Shown here piece by piece: positions 48,854-57,463 of a DNA stretch of 64,000 nucleotides. How positions within the stretch are numbered: the first letter of the stretch is position 1; each line of letters begins with the position of its first letter. The notes under the pieces are model-generated. The model saw only the letters and a list, made by a program, of their open reading frames with translations. It was not told the DNA's origin and searched no databases. The stretch comes from Prevotella melaninogenica ATCC 25845. Lineage in GTDB: Bacteria; Bacteroidota; Bacteroidia; Bacteroidales; Bacteroidaceae. Location of the stretch: the NCBI RefSeq assembly GCF_000144405.1, contig NC_014371.1:744001-808000 (forward strand), given 5' to 3'. The translations under genes and the position numbers were made by a program.

Positions 48854-51800
48854 TTAGAATTTGAATTTAACACTGAAACCATAACTCTTCAGACTTGGCT
48901 GCATGAAATAATCATTGCCCTGTCCGTATGTACCTGTTGAAGCAGTAAGCTCTGGATCGAAAGGTGCTTTACAATAAATCATCCATGGATTTGTAGCCAC
49001 AAATGAAAGTGTCAAATCCTTAATGACATTATTAAACAGCTTTGAATTAAACTTATAGCTCAAAGTAAGTTCCTGCAAACGAACGTTTGTTGCGCTGTAG
49101 GTATAGTAACCTGCGAGGTCGTTCTCACCTGTAGCAACAAGTGTATAATACTTCTTTGCATCATACAAGCCCTGATTTGGAATCATCACGCCACCAGCAT
49201 CTCTTGCATCAGCTGATGCCTTAGACACACCGAAGCGGTCTAATAATGCCTGTGTTGAAGAAGTAACAATACCGCCAACACGTGCATTAATCAAGAAACT
49301 AAGCCCGAAGTTCTTGTAAGTGAAGTTGTTGTTCCAACCCATTGTGAAGTCTGGGGTAGTCTTACCTAAGTAGATAGGCTCAACAGTCTCTAAGTTCATA
49401 CCACCTGATGGACTAACATTTACAAAGCCTTGATTGTCCTTTGCCAATACCTTTCTTGCATAAATATCATTGATAGAACCGCCCACCTTAAGCAGAACAC
49501 GGCCATTATCCTTTGATACTTCAGGGATATTGATCGGCTTTGGACTCAATGGGTGATGGTAGTCCTTCACCATCTCCTTAATCTCATTGACGTTCTTAGA
49601 GTAAACCAATGATGAGTTCCATTGCAAACCACCAAAGTTATCGCTATAGCCTAATGCCATCTCGACACCACGGTTCTCTACATTACCTGCCTGCAAGTAA
49701 ACAGCCTTGTAACCAGAGCTCTCTGGCAACTCACCGATAAATGTCTGATTGTAAGTATTAGACTTGTACCAAGTGAAGTCGAATGATAACTTCTTCCAGA
49801 AACGAGCAGTCAAACCGAACTCGTATGACTTTGTACGCTCTGCCTTATAATCAGTAAATGGATAGATATCAGTAGATTTCAAGCTACCACCCACGATTGG
49901 AGTTGTAATAGTACCTGGTGTCATACCTGAACGTGAAACAGGAGAACCAACCTCAGTGTAAGAACCACGAACCTTCAAATAAGAAATGAATGAAGGGAGT
50001 TTTGTCATCTCTGAGATAATACCAGATAAACCAACTGATGGATAGAAGAATGATTCCTCAGATGAGTTTACAAGACGTGAGTTCCAATCGTTACGACCTG
50101 TCAAAGTAAGATAAACCATACTTCTCCAACCCAATTCGGCACTTGCAAAAGCAGCAACGTTACGTACCTTTGAGTCACCACCAGCCTCACGAATCTTGCT
50201 ATCAGTTGGATTTATGTTATTCAAAGAGAACTTATTTGGAACTAACACTAAGTTACCACCATAACCACGGGTGAGAGATGCATAGTCAGAATAGCTATAA
50301 CCAACGTTGGCAGCAAGACTGAACTTACCAAAGGTTTTATTAATATTGGCAATAGCGTCAATATAAGTCTGATGATCCTTATAATCATAGTAATCATAAG
50401 CGCCCTTCTCCTTGGCAAAGTAATTGAATGAAGAAGCATAAATCTTACGCTCACTTGTGATAAACGTCTTGTCGAGACGAATACGACCTGCTACACTCAA
50501 CCAATCAAAGATATTATAAGTAAGACCAGCATTGAACATGAAGCGATCCTTATCGTCTGGTGCTAAGTTACGATAAGCCGTCCAATAAGGGTTCTGATTA
50601 GCAAAACGGCTATCACTGATTGGCCAATACTGAGTTGGGAAGTTTCTCACGTTATCGTAACGCTCAAAGGTCTTGATTCCCTCAAATGACTCACCGCGTG
50701 GGAAGAGATAAGCTGCGACGATTGGGTTCCAGTACTCACCCTGTGACACCATGTTATTGTCTTTCTGCTTGATATAAGATGCACCAAGGTCGAGTTGCAC
50801 CCTATTCTTAAACATACGCGTAGTGTTACGGATGGTGAAGTTGTAACGATCGTAAGTATTATTTGGTACGATACCACGTGAATTGGTGGTTGCTACAGAG
50901 GCAAAAGTCTGATTAAACTCATTACCCATATTCAATGTCAAAGCATTGATGAAGTTCGTTCCTGTACGGAAAAAGTCCTTCTTGGGATCGTATGAACTTG
51001 GTGTTGCGAGTTTCTCACCCCAACTCTCATAAGAACCAAGCTTGTTGCCATACGTATTCTGAAACTTTGGCATCAACAATGGTGAGCTAAAGTCTGCAGA
51101 ACTTGAGAAAGAAATGTCTACACGTCCTTCTTTACCCTTCTTTGTGGTGATGAGGATAGCACCATTAGCAGCATTACTACCATAGAGGGCTGCAGCAGAA
51201 GGACCAGCCAAGACGCTAATGCTCTCGATATCCTCTGGGTTGAGGTCGGCAATACCTTCACTGCTTACACGGCCTTCTCCCATGATACCGCTATCGCGTC
51301 CACCACTGAAATTGAAGATTGGAATACCATCAATAACATACAATACGTTGTTATCACCTTCGATAGACTTGGCACCACGCATGATTACACGTGTTGCACC
51401 ACCGACACCACTGGCACTCTTAGAAATGCTAACACCAGCTACTTTTCCGTTTAATGAGTTCACAAAGTTAGCATCTTTGTTACGTGTCAACTCATTTGAG
51501 CCTACTGACTGTACATTGTAACTCAAAGCTTTCTCAGCACGTTTAATACCCAAGGCTGTCACAACAACCTCATTCATTGTGTTTGCAACTTCTTTAAGCG
51601 TAACATCGATGGTGGTTTTGTCGCCCACAGGGATTGTCTGGGTAGTATAGCCAACATAAGAGATAACCAACTTTGCCTTTGACGTGGTATTGATAGTAAA
51701 GTTACCATCAATATCCGTTACAGCACCTTCTTTGGTTCCTTCCACCATAATAGTGGCACCAATCAGTGGCTCACCAGCAGAGTCAACAACGCGACCAGTT

Positions 51801-51964
51801 ACCTTGTGATTGCCGTTTTGTTGCACAGCCTGAGGCATAGAAGCATCAGGTGAGCCTACGGGATTTCCTACTGCATAAACACTCGTTGGAGCTAACGCAA
51901 TAGAAAGGGCAAAAGCGACTGAGAAATACAGATGCTTCTGCTTTGTTTCATGAATCATTCTCAT
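48854..51964 (-). CDS. SusC/RagA-family TonB-linked outer membrane transporter
   Basis: 1036 residues. Signal peptide (1-31, cut after VYA). A carboxypeptidase-regulatory-like domain (about 53-130; GRVVDSAGEPLIGATIMVEG, DIDGNF) is followed by the TonB plug (about 135-245, with MNEVVVTALGIKR and VIDGIPIF) and the barrel, ending in an aromatic residue (SVKFKF). Unlike the receptor at the left edge it has no STN domain, so it does not signal to an anti-sigma factor. It imports the sugar freed by the GH18 enzyme, powered by TonB-ExbB-ExbD. It is first of a four-gene minus-strand operon. Confidence 0.95.
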   Translation of the reverse strand: MRMIHETKQKHLYFSVAFALSIALAPTSVYAVGNPVGSPDASMPQAVQQNGNHKVTGRVVDSAGEPLIGATIMVEGTKEGAVTDIDGNFTINTTSKAKLVISYVGYTTQTIPVGDKTTIDVTLKEVANTMNEVVVTALGIKRAEKALSYNVQSVGSNELTRNKDANFVNSLNGKVAGVSISKSASGVGGATRVIMRGAKSIEGDNNVLYVIDGIPIFNFSGGRDSGIMGEGRVSSEGIADLNPEDIESISVLAGPSAAALYGSNAANGAILITTKKGKEGRVDISFSSSADFSSPLLMPKFQNTYGNKLGSYESWGEKLATPSSYDPKKDFFRTGTNFINALTLNMGNEFNQTFASVATTNSRGIVPNNTYDRYNFTIRNTTRMFKNRVQLDLGASYIKQKDNNMVSQGEYWNPIVAAYLFPRGESFEGIKTFERYDNVRNFPTQYWPISDSRFANQNPYWTAYRNLAPDDKDRFMFNAGLTYNIFDWLSVAGRIRLDKTFITSERKIYASSFNYFAKEKGAYDYYDYKDHQTYIDAIANINKTFGKFSLAANVGYSYSDYASLTRGYGGNLVLVPNKFSLNNINPTDSKIREAGGDSKVRNVAAFASAELGWRSMVYLTLTGRNDWNSRLVNSSEESFFYPSVGLSGIISEMTKLPSFISYLKVRGSYTEVGSPVSRSGMTPGTITTPIVGGSLKSTDIYPFTDYKAERTKSYEFGLTARFWKKLSFDFTWYKSNTYNQTFIGELPESSGYKAVYLQAGNVENRGVEMALGYSDNFGGLQWNSSLVYSKNVNEIKEMVKDYHHPLSPKPINIPEVSKDNGRVLLKVGGSINDIYARKVLAKDNQGFVNVSPSGGMNLETVEPIYLGKTTPDFTMGWNNNFTYKNFGLSFLINARVGGIVTSSTQALLDRFGVSKASADARDAGGVMIPNQGLYDAKKYYTLVATGENDLAGYYTYSATNVRLQELTLSYKFNSKLFNNVIKDLTLSFVATNPWMIYCKAPFDPELTASTGTYGQGNDYFMQPSLKSYGFSVKFKF

Positions 51965-52178
51965 TAGGTTCAGGGTTTAAATATTTATATTTTAGGTTCC
52001 TAATTGTTACTTATTAATAACAGCTGCATGAACAACTGCATTACAACACTATCACCTTATTATAGTAAGGTAATGATGAATAAAGAAACATTTTTTATTT
52101 ACACAGGTTGTTTAACGTATAAACGTAAAGATTATTAATGAATAATAGGTTAGGTCAATTAACTCATAATAACGAGTG

Positions 52179-52186
52179 CAAAAGTA
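52179..52186 (-). promoter_or_regulatory. -7 box of the GH18 utilisation locus
   Basis: Minus-strand TACTTTTG fits TAnnTTTG about 215 bases before the SusC ATG. A long leader in this position is common for Sus-like operons and may hold post-transcriptional control. Nothing else is recognised in 51965-52255. Confidence 0.5.
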
Positions 52187-52255
52187 TAAAATAAATTTGT
52201 AAACAGCCCTCCTTTTTATAAAAAAAAGTAAATAATATATTTGTTATTGCAAAAA

Positions 52256-52298
52256 ATAGAGATATACGCCAACACGTATATCTCTATTTTTTTTATAT
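52256..52298 (-). terminator. Bidirectional terminator after mrp
   Basis: ATAGAGATATACG and CGTATATCTCTAT form a perfect 13-base stem with a 6-base loop, with T-runs on both strands. It ends the Mrp transcript 20 bases after its stop. Confidence 0.85.
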
Positions 52299-52317
52299 AT
52301 AAACACGTAAATGCCGT

Positions 52318-53421
52318 TTACCCGTTCTTTACATCAACTATCTTTGTTGGAGCCTGTTCCTTATTGCGACGATTGACAACAGTGACTACACTCTGCGCAA
52401 GACTGAGAAACGACTGACCTGTAATGGTGTCAACCTGTGACGCTGCTGGTGTTCCGTTATCACCATTCTCGCAAATACTCTGTACAATTGGAATCTGAGC
52501 AAGTAGCGGACATCCAAGTTCTTTTGCTAAGTTCTTGCAACCATCTTTTCCAAAAATGTAATATTTATTCTCAGGAAGTTCAGCTGGAGTAAACCATGCC
52601 ATATTCTCAACCAAACCGAGAATTGGGATATTCACCTTGTCATTACGATACATATCAATACCCTTACGTGCATCTGCCAATGCAACATTCTGAGGAGTTG
52701 ACACGATTACTGCACCCGTAATAGCAAGTGTCTGCATGAGTGTCAGGTGAATATCGCTGGTTCCTGGTGGTGTATCGAGGATAAAGTAATCGAGTTCGCC
52801 CCAATCAGCATCAGCAATAAGCTGCTTAAGAGCTGAGGTTGCCATACTTCCTCGCCAAAGGGTTGCTGTGTCTGGATTGACAAAGAAACCGATAGAAAGC
52901 AACTTCACACCATACTTCTCCACAGGTTCGATAAGCTGGCGTCCATCCTTTTCTACTCCGTATGGACGAGCATCTTCTACACCGAACATCTTTGGCATAC
53001 TTGGACCGAAGATATCGGTATCGAGCAAACCTACCTTATAACCAAGGCGTGCCAAGGCTATAGCGAGGTTAGCTGAGACGGTGCTCTTTCCTACTCCACC
53101 CTTTCCTGAACTAACAGCAATGATATTCTTCACCTGAGGCAACAACTTACCCACCTCTGGGCGTGGCGCATTCTTAAACTCTGTTGTAATGGTTACTTCA
53201 ACTTCCTTACCAACAGAATAGTGAATCTGAGCCTCAGCAGCCTTAATAGTAGACTTGAGGAATGGGTCGGTCTCACGTGGGAAAATAAGCGTGAAACTTA
53301 CTTTATTACCATTGATGCTGGGTGTATCTGCCAACATCTCACTTTCAATAATATTCTTTTTCGTTCCTGGATAAATTACTTTCTCCAGTGCATCTGTAAT
53401 GAGTTTCGGATATAATGTCAT
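52318..53421 (-). CDS. mrp: Mrp/ApbC-family iron-sulfur carrier ATPase
   Basis: 367 residues. An N-terminal MIP18-like domain (about 1-80) precedes the P-loop NTPase. Deviant Walker A is SSGKGGVGKST (106-113 core), then DTDIFGPSMPKMFG, the FILDTPPGTSD switch and VSTPQNVALADA. The family scaffolds and transfers Fe-S clusters to apo-proteins. The CxxC pair that bridges the cluster in ApbC is not seen: where it should be (after VENM) the sequence reads AWFTPAELPENKYYIFG. The only late cysteines, in KDGCKNL and ELGCPLL, are 10 residues apart. The product may bind a cluster differently. It stands alone between a terminator and the small protein upstream. Confidence 0.92.
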   Translation of the reverse strand: MTLYPKLITDALEKVIYPGTKKNIIESEMLADTPSINGNKVSFTLIFPRETDPFLKSTIKAAEAQIHYSVGKEVEVTITTEFKNAPRPEVGKLLPQVKNIIAVSSGKGGVGKSTVSANLAIALARLGYKVGLLDTDIFGPSMPKMFGVEDARPYGVEKDGRQLIEPVEKYGVKLLSIGFFVNPDTATLWRGSMATSALKQLIADADWGELDYFILDTPPGTSDIHLTLMQTLAITGAVIVSTPQNVALADARKGIDMYRNDKVNIPILGLVENMAWFTPAELPENKYYIFGKDGCKNLAKELGCPLLAQIPIVQSICENGDNGTPAASQVDTITGQSFLSLAQSVVTVVNRRNKEQAPTKIVDVKNG

Positions 53422-53551
53422 TGTTTTATTATTTTATAATCTTTGGAGAATGAAGCTATCTCACTGCTATAAAAGCTTATATTCCTTCTTATTAGAATTT
53501 CACTTACTTCTTTAAGTTAACAAAAAGAATGCCACAAAATAATCGGACACA

Positions 53552-53929
53552 TTAGTTACCGTTATTTTGCGAGTTCTCCCATTCTTCCCATTCCTTTGCA
53601 ACAGCTTTCCAGTCGGTCATCTCTCCCGCTTCAATGGCTTGCTGCTCACGTGTAGCCTCATCACGCGCCTTATCACGCGCACGCTTTGCCTTCATATCAG
53701 CGATAGTGGCATCATCAAGAATCTGAATAGCTCCTCGTTGGATAGCACCCTGTAACTCCTCTTCACCGAAAGCCTTACCGGGCTCATTGAAGTCAGAGAT
53801 ATTAAATTCATAAATTGTACGGAGGTCATGACGAACCAATTTCTGTTTCGCCCGATTACCCGCATTCTTCAGTCGGAGTAGCTTTGCTATTTCTTTTATC
53901 TCGTCTTCTGCGAATTTATTTCTTCCCAT
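53552..53929 (-). CDS. Conserved small charged protein of Bacteroidetes
   Basis: 125 residues from the ATG at 53929 (MGRNKFAEDEIKEIAKLLRL). A 41-codon upstream extension is rejected because it is rich in Cys, His and Arg and unlike the rest. The chain is mainly helical and highly charged, with KNAGNRAKQKLVRHDLR and a long coiled coil (about 75-110, KAKRARDKARDEATREQQ). No signal or membrane helix, so cytoplasmic; its basic helices suggest RNA or ribosome contact, which is speculation. I recall similar proteins across Bacteroidales but no known role. Confidence 0.8.
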   Translation of the reverse strand: MGRNKFAEDEIKEIAKLLRLKNAGNRAKQKLVRHDLRTIYEFNISDFNEPGKAFGEEELQGAIQRGAIQILDDATIADMKAKRARDKARDEATREQQAIEAGEMTDWKAVAKEWEEWENSQNNGN

Positions 53930-54057
53930 GTTTTGATTCTTATTCAGATGCCATTGATGGCTTTCGTGTCTGCGAAGATAGCAACAAAATCCCAATACTG
54001 CAAGTTTTTTCTTAAGGAATACATTACGTAAAGTATGATAAATTGGCTTCATTCGTT

Positions 54058-54138
54058 AAACCTAAATCTGTCATTAGTCCACAAAATGTATAGTTTTTAT
54101 TACTATGGTATTGTTTCCTAACATCTTTTATTTTTTCG
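54058..54138. repeat. Left arm of a 3-kb inverted repeat pair
   Basis: AAACCTAAATCTGTCATTAG and, 25 bases on, TATGGTATTGTTTCCTAAC continuing to ATCTTTT. The reverse complement occurs at 56989-57066, with at least 26 identical bases in the core. The two arms enclose repeat F, the first RHS fragments and two candidate immunity genes. Confidence 0.75.
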
Positions 54139-54220
54139 GTATCGCCGCTCTTTGTATCTTTGATACCTCCATGATATGGTTCTTCCGAAATATGGAGTGA
54201 TAAACTAAAAGTCTTATATT

Positions 54221-54438
54221 ATAAGGCACACAGAGTCACGGAGAGGACGGAGGTAACGCAATGGCACGGAGGTGTAGCATACAGATTCTTGATAACTATT
54301 CTGGGATAAACGCTTTGTATATAAATTGCTAATAGAATTGGCTAACAAGCTCCGTCGCTCTATGCCCGACGGTGCCTCCGTGACTTCCATTGCTTTGTTT
54401 TAATAATCCTCCGTCCTCTCCGTGTCTCCGTGTGACAT
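54221..54438. repeat. Large imperfect inverted repeat of CACGGAG type
   Basis: ACACAGAGTCACGGAGAGG through GCAATGGCACGGAGGTG (54228-54274) faces its near-complement GGTGCCTCCGTGACTTCC through GTCTCCGTGTGAC (54371-54436) across about 100 bases. A third relative, TCTCCGTGTGCCTTATTAG, lies at 54528-54546. The RNA or DNA could form a long hairpin. No gene is present from 54053 to 55032. Confidence 0.7.
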
Positions 54439-54644
54439 TTCTTCAGAAACCTAACCTTAAATAACAAACCTTATCACTCCAAAATCCAGAAGAACCCATG
54501 ATATTACGTTTACCTCTGTCTCTCTATGTCTCCGTGTGCCTTATTAGATAAGAACTTTAGCCTATTATTCTATCTTAGGAAGCGACCTCTTTTTACACAA
54601 CCCACCTATATTTGTAAAATTGTTTCAAACGCTTAATTATCAAT

Positions 54645-54790
54645 ACATACTCTTTAAGCTTCTTAAAGATGCCTAATTAGCTTCCAATAGGTGCCCTTTA
54701 GAAGGCTTACTAACGCCCTTTTGAAGTCCAATTAAGCATCTTTTAAAACACTTCATTATAACAAACTGACTTACTGACAGTTACAAACCA
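54645..54790 (+). repeat. Dispersed GCCCTTTT repeat, copy F
   Basis: AAGATGCCTAATTAGCTTCC, GGTGCCCTTTAGAAGGC, TAACGCCCTTTTGAAGTCC and AATTAAGCATCTTTTAAAAC, then the tail CTTACTGACAGTTACAAACC. It is the last gene-free stretch before the RHS remnants. Confidence 0.8.
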
Positions 54791-55032
54791 TCTGGTTATA
54801 CTTATTTTTCTCCTTTATTTTAAGGCTCTTATTCAAAAACATGTAAGTATTTTTCGCAAACCAATACACGCCCAACAACCTACTCTTTTCAAGGTATCAA
54901 CTCATTAAGTTACAAACAATGTTATAGATTGGCTGCCCGATAGTTGACATGGTAGGTTTTCCTTTCTATTGATTCCTTGGCACTATCCACAACTATCTCC
55001 GCATGAAAAACACTTTTGGGCAGCAATAAACA

Positions 55033-55202
55033 GGGACGTCAGAGCGTTATTGTTGACAGAATAGGTTACGACAAAAGACGGTCATACGACCTATACGAAG
55101 CTTGGTAATGGCACCGAGACTACCTATACATATGACGAGCAGCGTGAACGTCTGCAGGTGATGAACCTTACAGCAGGCGGTCAGACTGCAATGGAGAACT
55201 GA
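55033..55202 (+). pseudogene. RHS/YD-repeat core fragment 1 (frameshifted)
   Basis: The frame reads GRQSVIVDRIGYDK, then an extra A (in GACAAAAGACGG) shifts it to DGHTTYTKLGNGTETTYTYD and on to EQRERLQVMNLTAGGQTAMEN before a TGA at 55200. YTYDEQRERL is a classical YD repeat. RHS cores form a shell that carries a C-terminal toxin. Only about 56 codons remain, with no start, so it is a dead relic. The next RHS words expected after MEN appear at 55561, beyond a small intervening gene. Confidence 0.85.
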
Positions 55203-55270
55203 TATTAATCCAGAGTAGATTAGCATAATTCTCAAAAAATAGTAGTAATAAAGAAAACAGATAAGAAATT

Positions 55271-55537
55271 ATGAGGCAGGCTATATCGATTATTGTCCTA
55301 TATGCTTTGATAAATATTCTATCATTGTTATTCAATATAATTTCTTTTTCTACTGATGGGAAGATAGATATTGGCTTCCCTTTTATTTTTATCCATTTAA
55401 CGAGTGCAAAGTATGATCCTACTTTTCCATACAATAAATTACTCATAGAGCCTTTTTTATGGGATATTATTTTTTTATTTACGATAGTTTGTTTATATTT
55501 GTGCTGCCTAAAATTTATCAAAAGGATTCGTGATTGA
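55271..55537 (+). CDS. Small two-helix membrane protein, candidate immunity protein
   Basis: 88 residues. One helix at about 4-26 (AISIIVLYALINILSLLFNII) and a second at about 62-82 (LWDIIFLFTIVCLYLCCLKF), with a short polar segment (STDGKIDIGFPF) between. It is much more AT-rich than the housekeeping genes of this window. It lies between two pieces of an RHS core that would be contiguous in an intact gene. Small AT-rich membrane genes behind RHS toxins usually encode immunity proteins; the assignment is by context, as I recognise no named family. Confidence 0.6.
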   Translation: MRQAISIIVLYALINILSLLFNIISFSTDGKIDIGFPFIFIHLTSAKYDPTFPYNKLLIEPFLWDIIFLFTIVCLYLCCLKFIKRIRD

Positions 55538-55560
55538 GAAAACCTAAGAATGAAAAATAA

Positions 55561-55739
55561 ATGATGACCTACGATGCGGTGAGCAACCTCACGGCATAGT
55601 TGAGAAAGTCTATCGCTAAGAAGGAGTTTGCATACGCATGAGTATGATAATTTGAACACCCTTATCCATGCAAACGGTAAGGCGAACTGTTATACATCCA
55701 ACACTGCTGGCGAACGCATCATGAAGAAATGCAAATATT
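55561..55739 (+). pseudogene. RHS/YD-repeat core fragment 2 (stop codon and frameshift)
   Basis: The frame gives MMTYDAVSNLTA, a TAG, then LRKSIAKKEFAYA. After a frame change it continues HEYDNLNTLIHANGKANCYT and SNTAGERIMKKCKY to TAG at 55737. TYDAVSNL and HEYDNLNTLIHANG are successive YD repeats, and NTAGERIMKK is the conserved region closer to the C-terminus. The piece between HANGKA and NCYTSN is missing compared with an intact core (from family knowledge). It continues exactly where fragment 1 stops. Confidence 0.8.
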
Positions 55740-55770
55740 AGGAGATAAATATGAGTTGCAGGCATAGAGA

Positions 55771-55941
55771 AAGCCAGATGTCTTCTTCCCTGCATTTACT
55801 GAGCTTAAACAAACGATTTATGATTATAGCACATCGACTGACAAAGAACATCATGATTTAATACAAAAGTACCCTAATTTACAGGGAACTAAGTTGTATA
55901 GAGCAATTAAATCCGAGTTAATTGAACAAAACAGTAATTAA
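55771..55941 (+). pseudogene. Orphan toxin C-terminal tail
   Basis: An open frame of 56 codons ends in TAA at 55939. It starts KPDVFFPAFTELKQTIYDYS, contains DKEHHDLIQKYPNLQGTKLY and ends RAIKSELIEQNSN. No start codon lies in front and the preceding in-frame codons include a TAG. It is soluble, charged and AT-rich, and follows an RHS core remnant, as the variable toxin tip of a polymorphic toxin would. The enzymatic type is not recognisable from this part. The lipoprotein gene 14 bases on is the likely cognate immunity gene. Confidence 0.6.
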
Positions 55942-55955
55942 AAAAACATTTGATC

Positions 55956-56471
55956 ATGATTTTAAGGAATACAAAAAGAATTATTAATTATTGTGTGTTG
56001 ATGATAGGGCTTGGCGTATGGGGATCATGTAACTCTAAATCACAACATGTTTTACTCCCTGTAGATAATGTCAAATCTTATAAAATATGTGAGAATAATG
56101 ACACAACAACAATTTTCGAAGAAAGAGAAGAAGAGTCTGAAGAAGTAATTAAATTTTATAAAGAGGGCAGTGAAATTTTTACTTCCGACTATGGTGGACG
56201 CAAAGAATTACTGATGTCCACAACAGAGATGCTGGATACTGTATATTCAGGAAACACTTATTGTAGGGAGCATCGAATTCTGATAAAAAAAGAAAATTCC
56301 AATCTGTTTTCTACATCTATATATAATATTATTATACACCCTGTATTGGTCTTAACGATTTATTATGACCATTCATATAATATAAAAGCTATTCGTAATT
56401 GGTTTGCATTTACGACTTATGAATCGGAACACATTAGTATCCCGCTAATATCGAGACCAGTTAAATATTAA
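55956..56471 (+). CDS. Lipoprotein, candidate immunity protein for the orphan toxin tail
   Basis: 171 residues from the ATG at 55956; a TTG two codons before is not preferred. The lipoprotein signal ends GVWGSC (Cys25), giving a periplasmic or outer-membrane protein. The mature part is charged (FEEREEESEEVIKFYKEG) with a hydrophobic beta-like region (IYNIIIHPVLVLTIYY). I recognise no family. Immediate position after a truncated toxin tail, and AT-rich codon use, support a role in protecting against a toxin that acts in the periplasm. That role is inferred. Confidence 0.65.
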   Translation: MILRNTKRIINYCVLMIGLGVWGSCNSKSQHVLLPVDNVKSYKICENNDTTTIFEEREEESEEVIKFYKEGSEIFTSDYGGRKELLMSTTEMLDTVYSGNTYCREHRILIKKENSNLFSTSIYNIIIHPVLVLTIYYDHSYNIKAIRNWFAFTTYESEHISIPLISRPVKY

Positions 56472-57463
56472 TCAAATAACCCCGGAAAGAGAGGACAATC
56501 GAGTTCTCTCTTGCAAAAGACTGTAGTTCAATTAATTCAAAGAGCTATTAGTCCTCTTTAACGGGACAGTAGTAATCGGAACATGAAGAAAAAGAGCTCT
56601 TTTGACAATGGACTCAGACTCCGCATCCTAACACGACACCAGGCACCAGCCTTGGGTGCGCCACTCTCCATATTATCTACTGGAAAGATGGATGTAAGAC
56701 AAGGTGTAAATTTGAAACTATCTGGTGTAGAACGGAAATGCCGATTGCATACTGTTTTCGATTTTGCTGTCATTCCTGTCACTTCACTTTTGACATTAAC
56801 CTACTATCTATAAACCCATTACACGAAGTGTTAAAAGTGACAGCAACTAAAAATAAAACTAAATTAGAGGTTTTACCCAATTCGGTCATTAGAGCCTAAA
56901 CATTTTTGGTTTTAGTATCGAGTAGATTGTTTGGCTTTGGAACGCAGGCGTAGCGGGCTACGTCAAGTTACAAAGACAGACAAAATGTCGATAAAAAAGA
57001 TGTTAGGAAACAATACCATACTATCGTAAGAATGTACATATTGTAGTCTAATGATCGATTTAGGTTAAATGATTCCCTCTTGGTTACATTTACACATACA
57101 ATACCCTCCATCTTTTCTCCTTTTCCCATGTTTTTAAGACCCTTTTACAAAATAAAGTTGTATATTTGCCTTTGAAATTGCTATGCTCGATATGACTGTT
57201 CTTTCCAAAAAGAGACTAATCCTGAAAAGTATAGCCACAACATAACACATAACAAAGGACGTCTGCAGGCACAAGACCTCACAGTGGATGTCGGGTTGTG
57301 GTGTAGGAAAACTTCTCCTCAATGCTGTAATGAACGGCAAAGAAGGGGAATAATGTCCCTGCCTAACATACATTTCCTACCCACACATTATTCCTATTCT
57401 CACCACTGAATTCCGATACCGTCTCTTACAGACAGTTCAAAAAAGCATCAACCAACGTTTAAA
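56472..57463. other. Gene-free segment with hairpins and faint RHS homology
   Basis: No gene is supported in this 990-base stretch. At 56776-56843 CTGTCACTTCACTTTTGAC faces GTGTTAAAAGTGACAG, a possible terminator. At 56948-56963 the palindrome GCGTAGCGGGCTACG stands out. At 56989-57066 lies the right arm of the 3-kb inverted repeat. At about 57262-57302 GGACGTCTGCAGG followed by ACCTCACAG resembles the RERLQVMNLTAG part of RHS fragment 1, suggesting a further eroded core piece. A 76-codon frame at 56583 is not convincing. Confidence 0.5.
56989..57066. repeat. Right arm of the 3-kb inverted repeat pair
   Basis: AAAAGATGTTAGGAAACAAT continuing to ACCATA, then GTCTAATGATCGATTTAGGT; reverse complement of 54058-54138. 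Confidence 0.75.

Noticed and set aside
56583..56813. 76-codon frame in the RHS graveyard
   Set aside because: Runs through the probable terminator hairpin at 56776, no ribosome site or recognisable feature; kept as non-coding.
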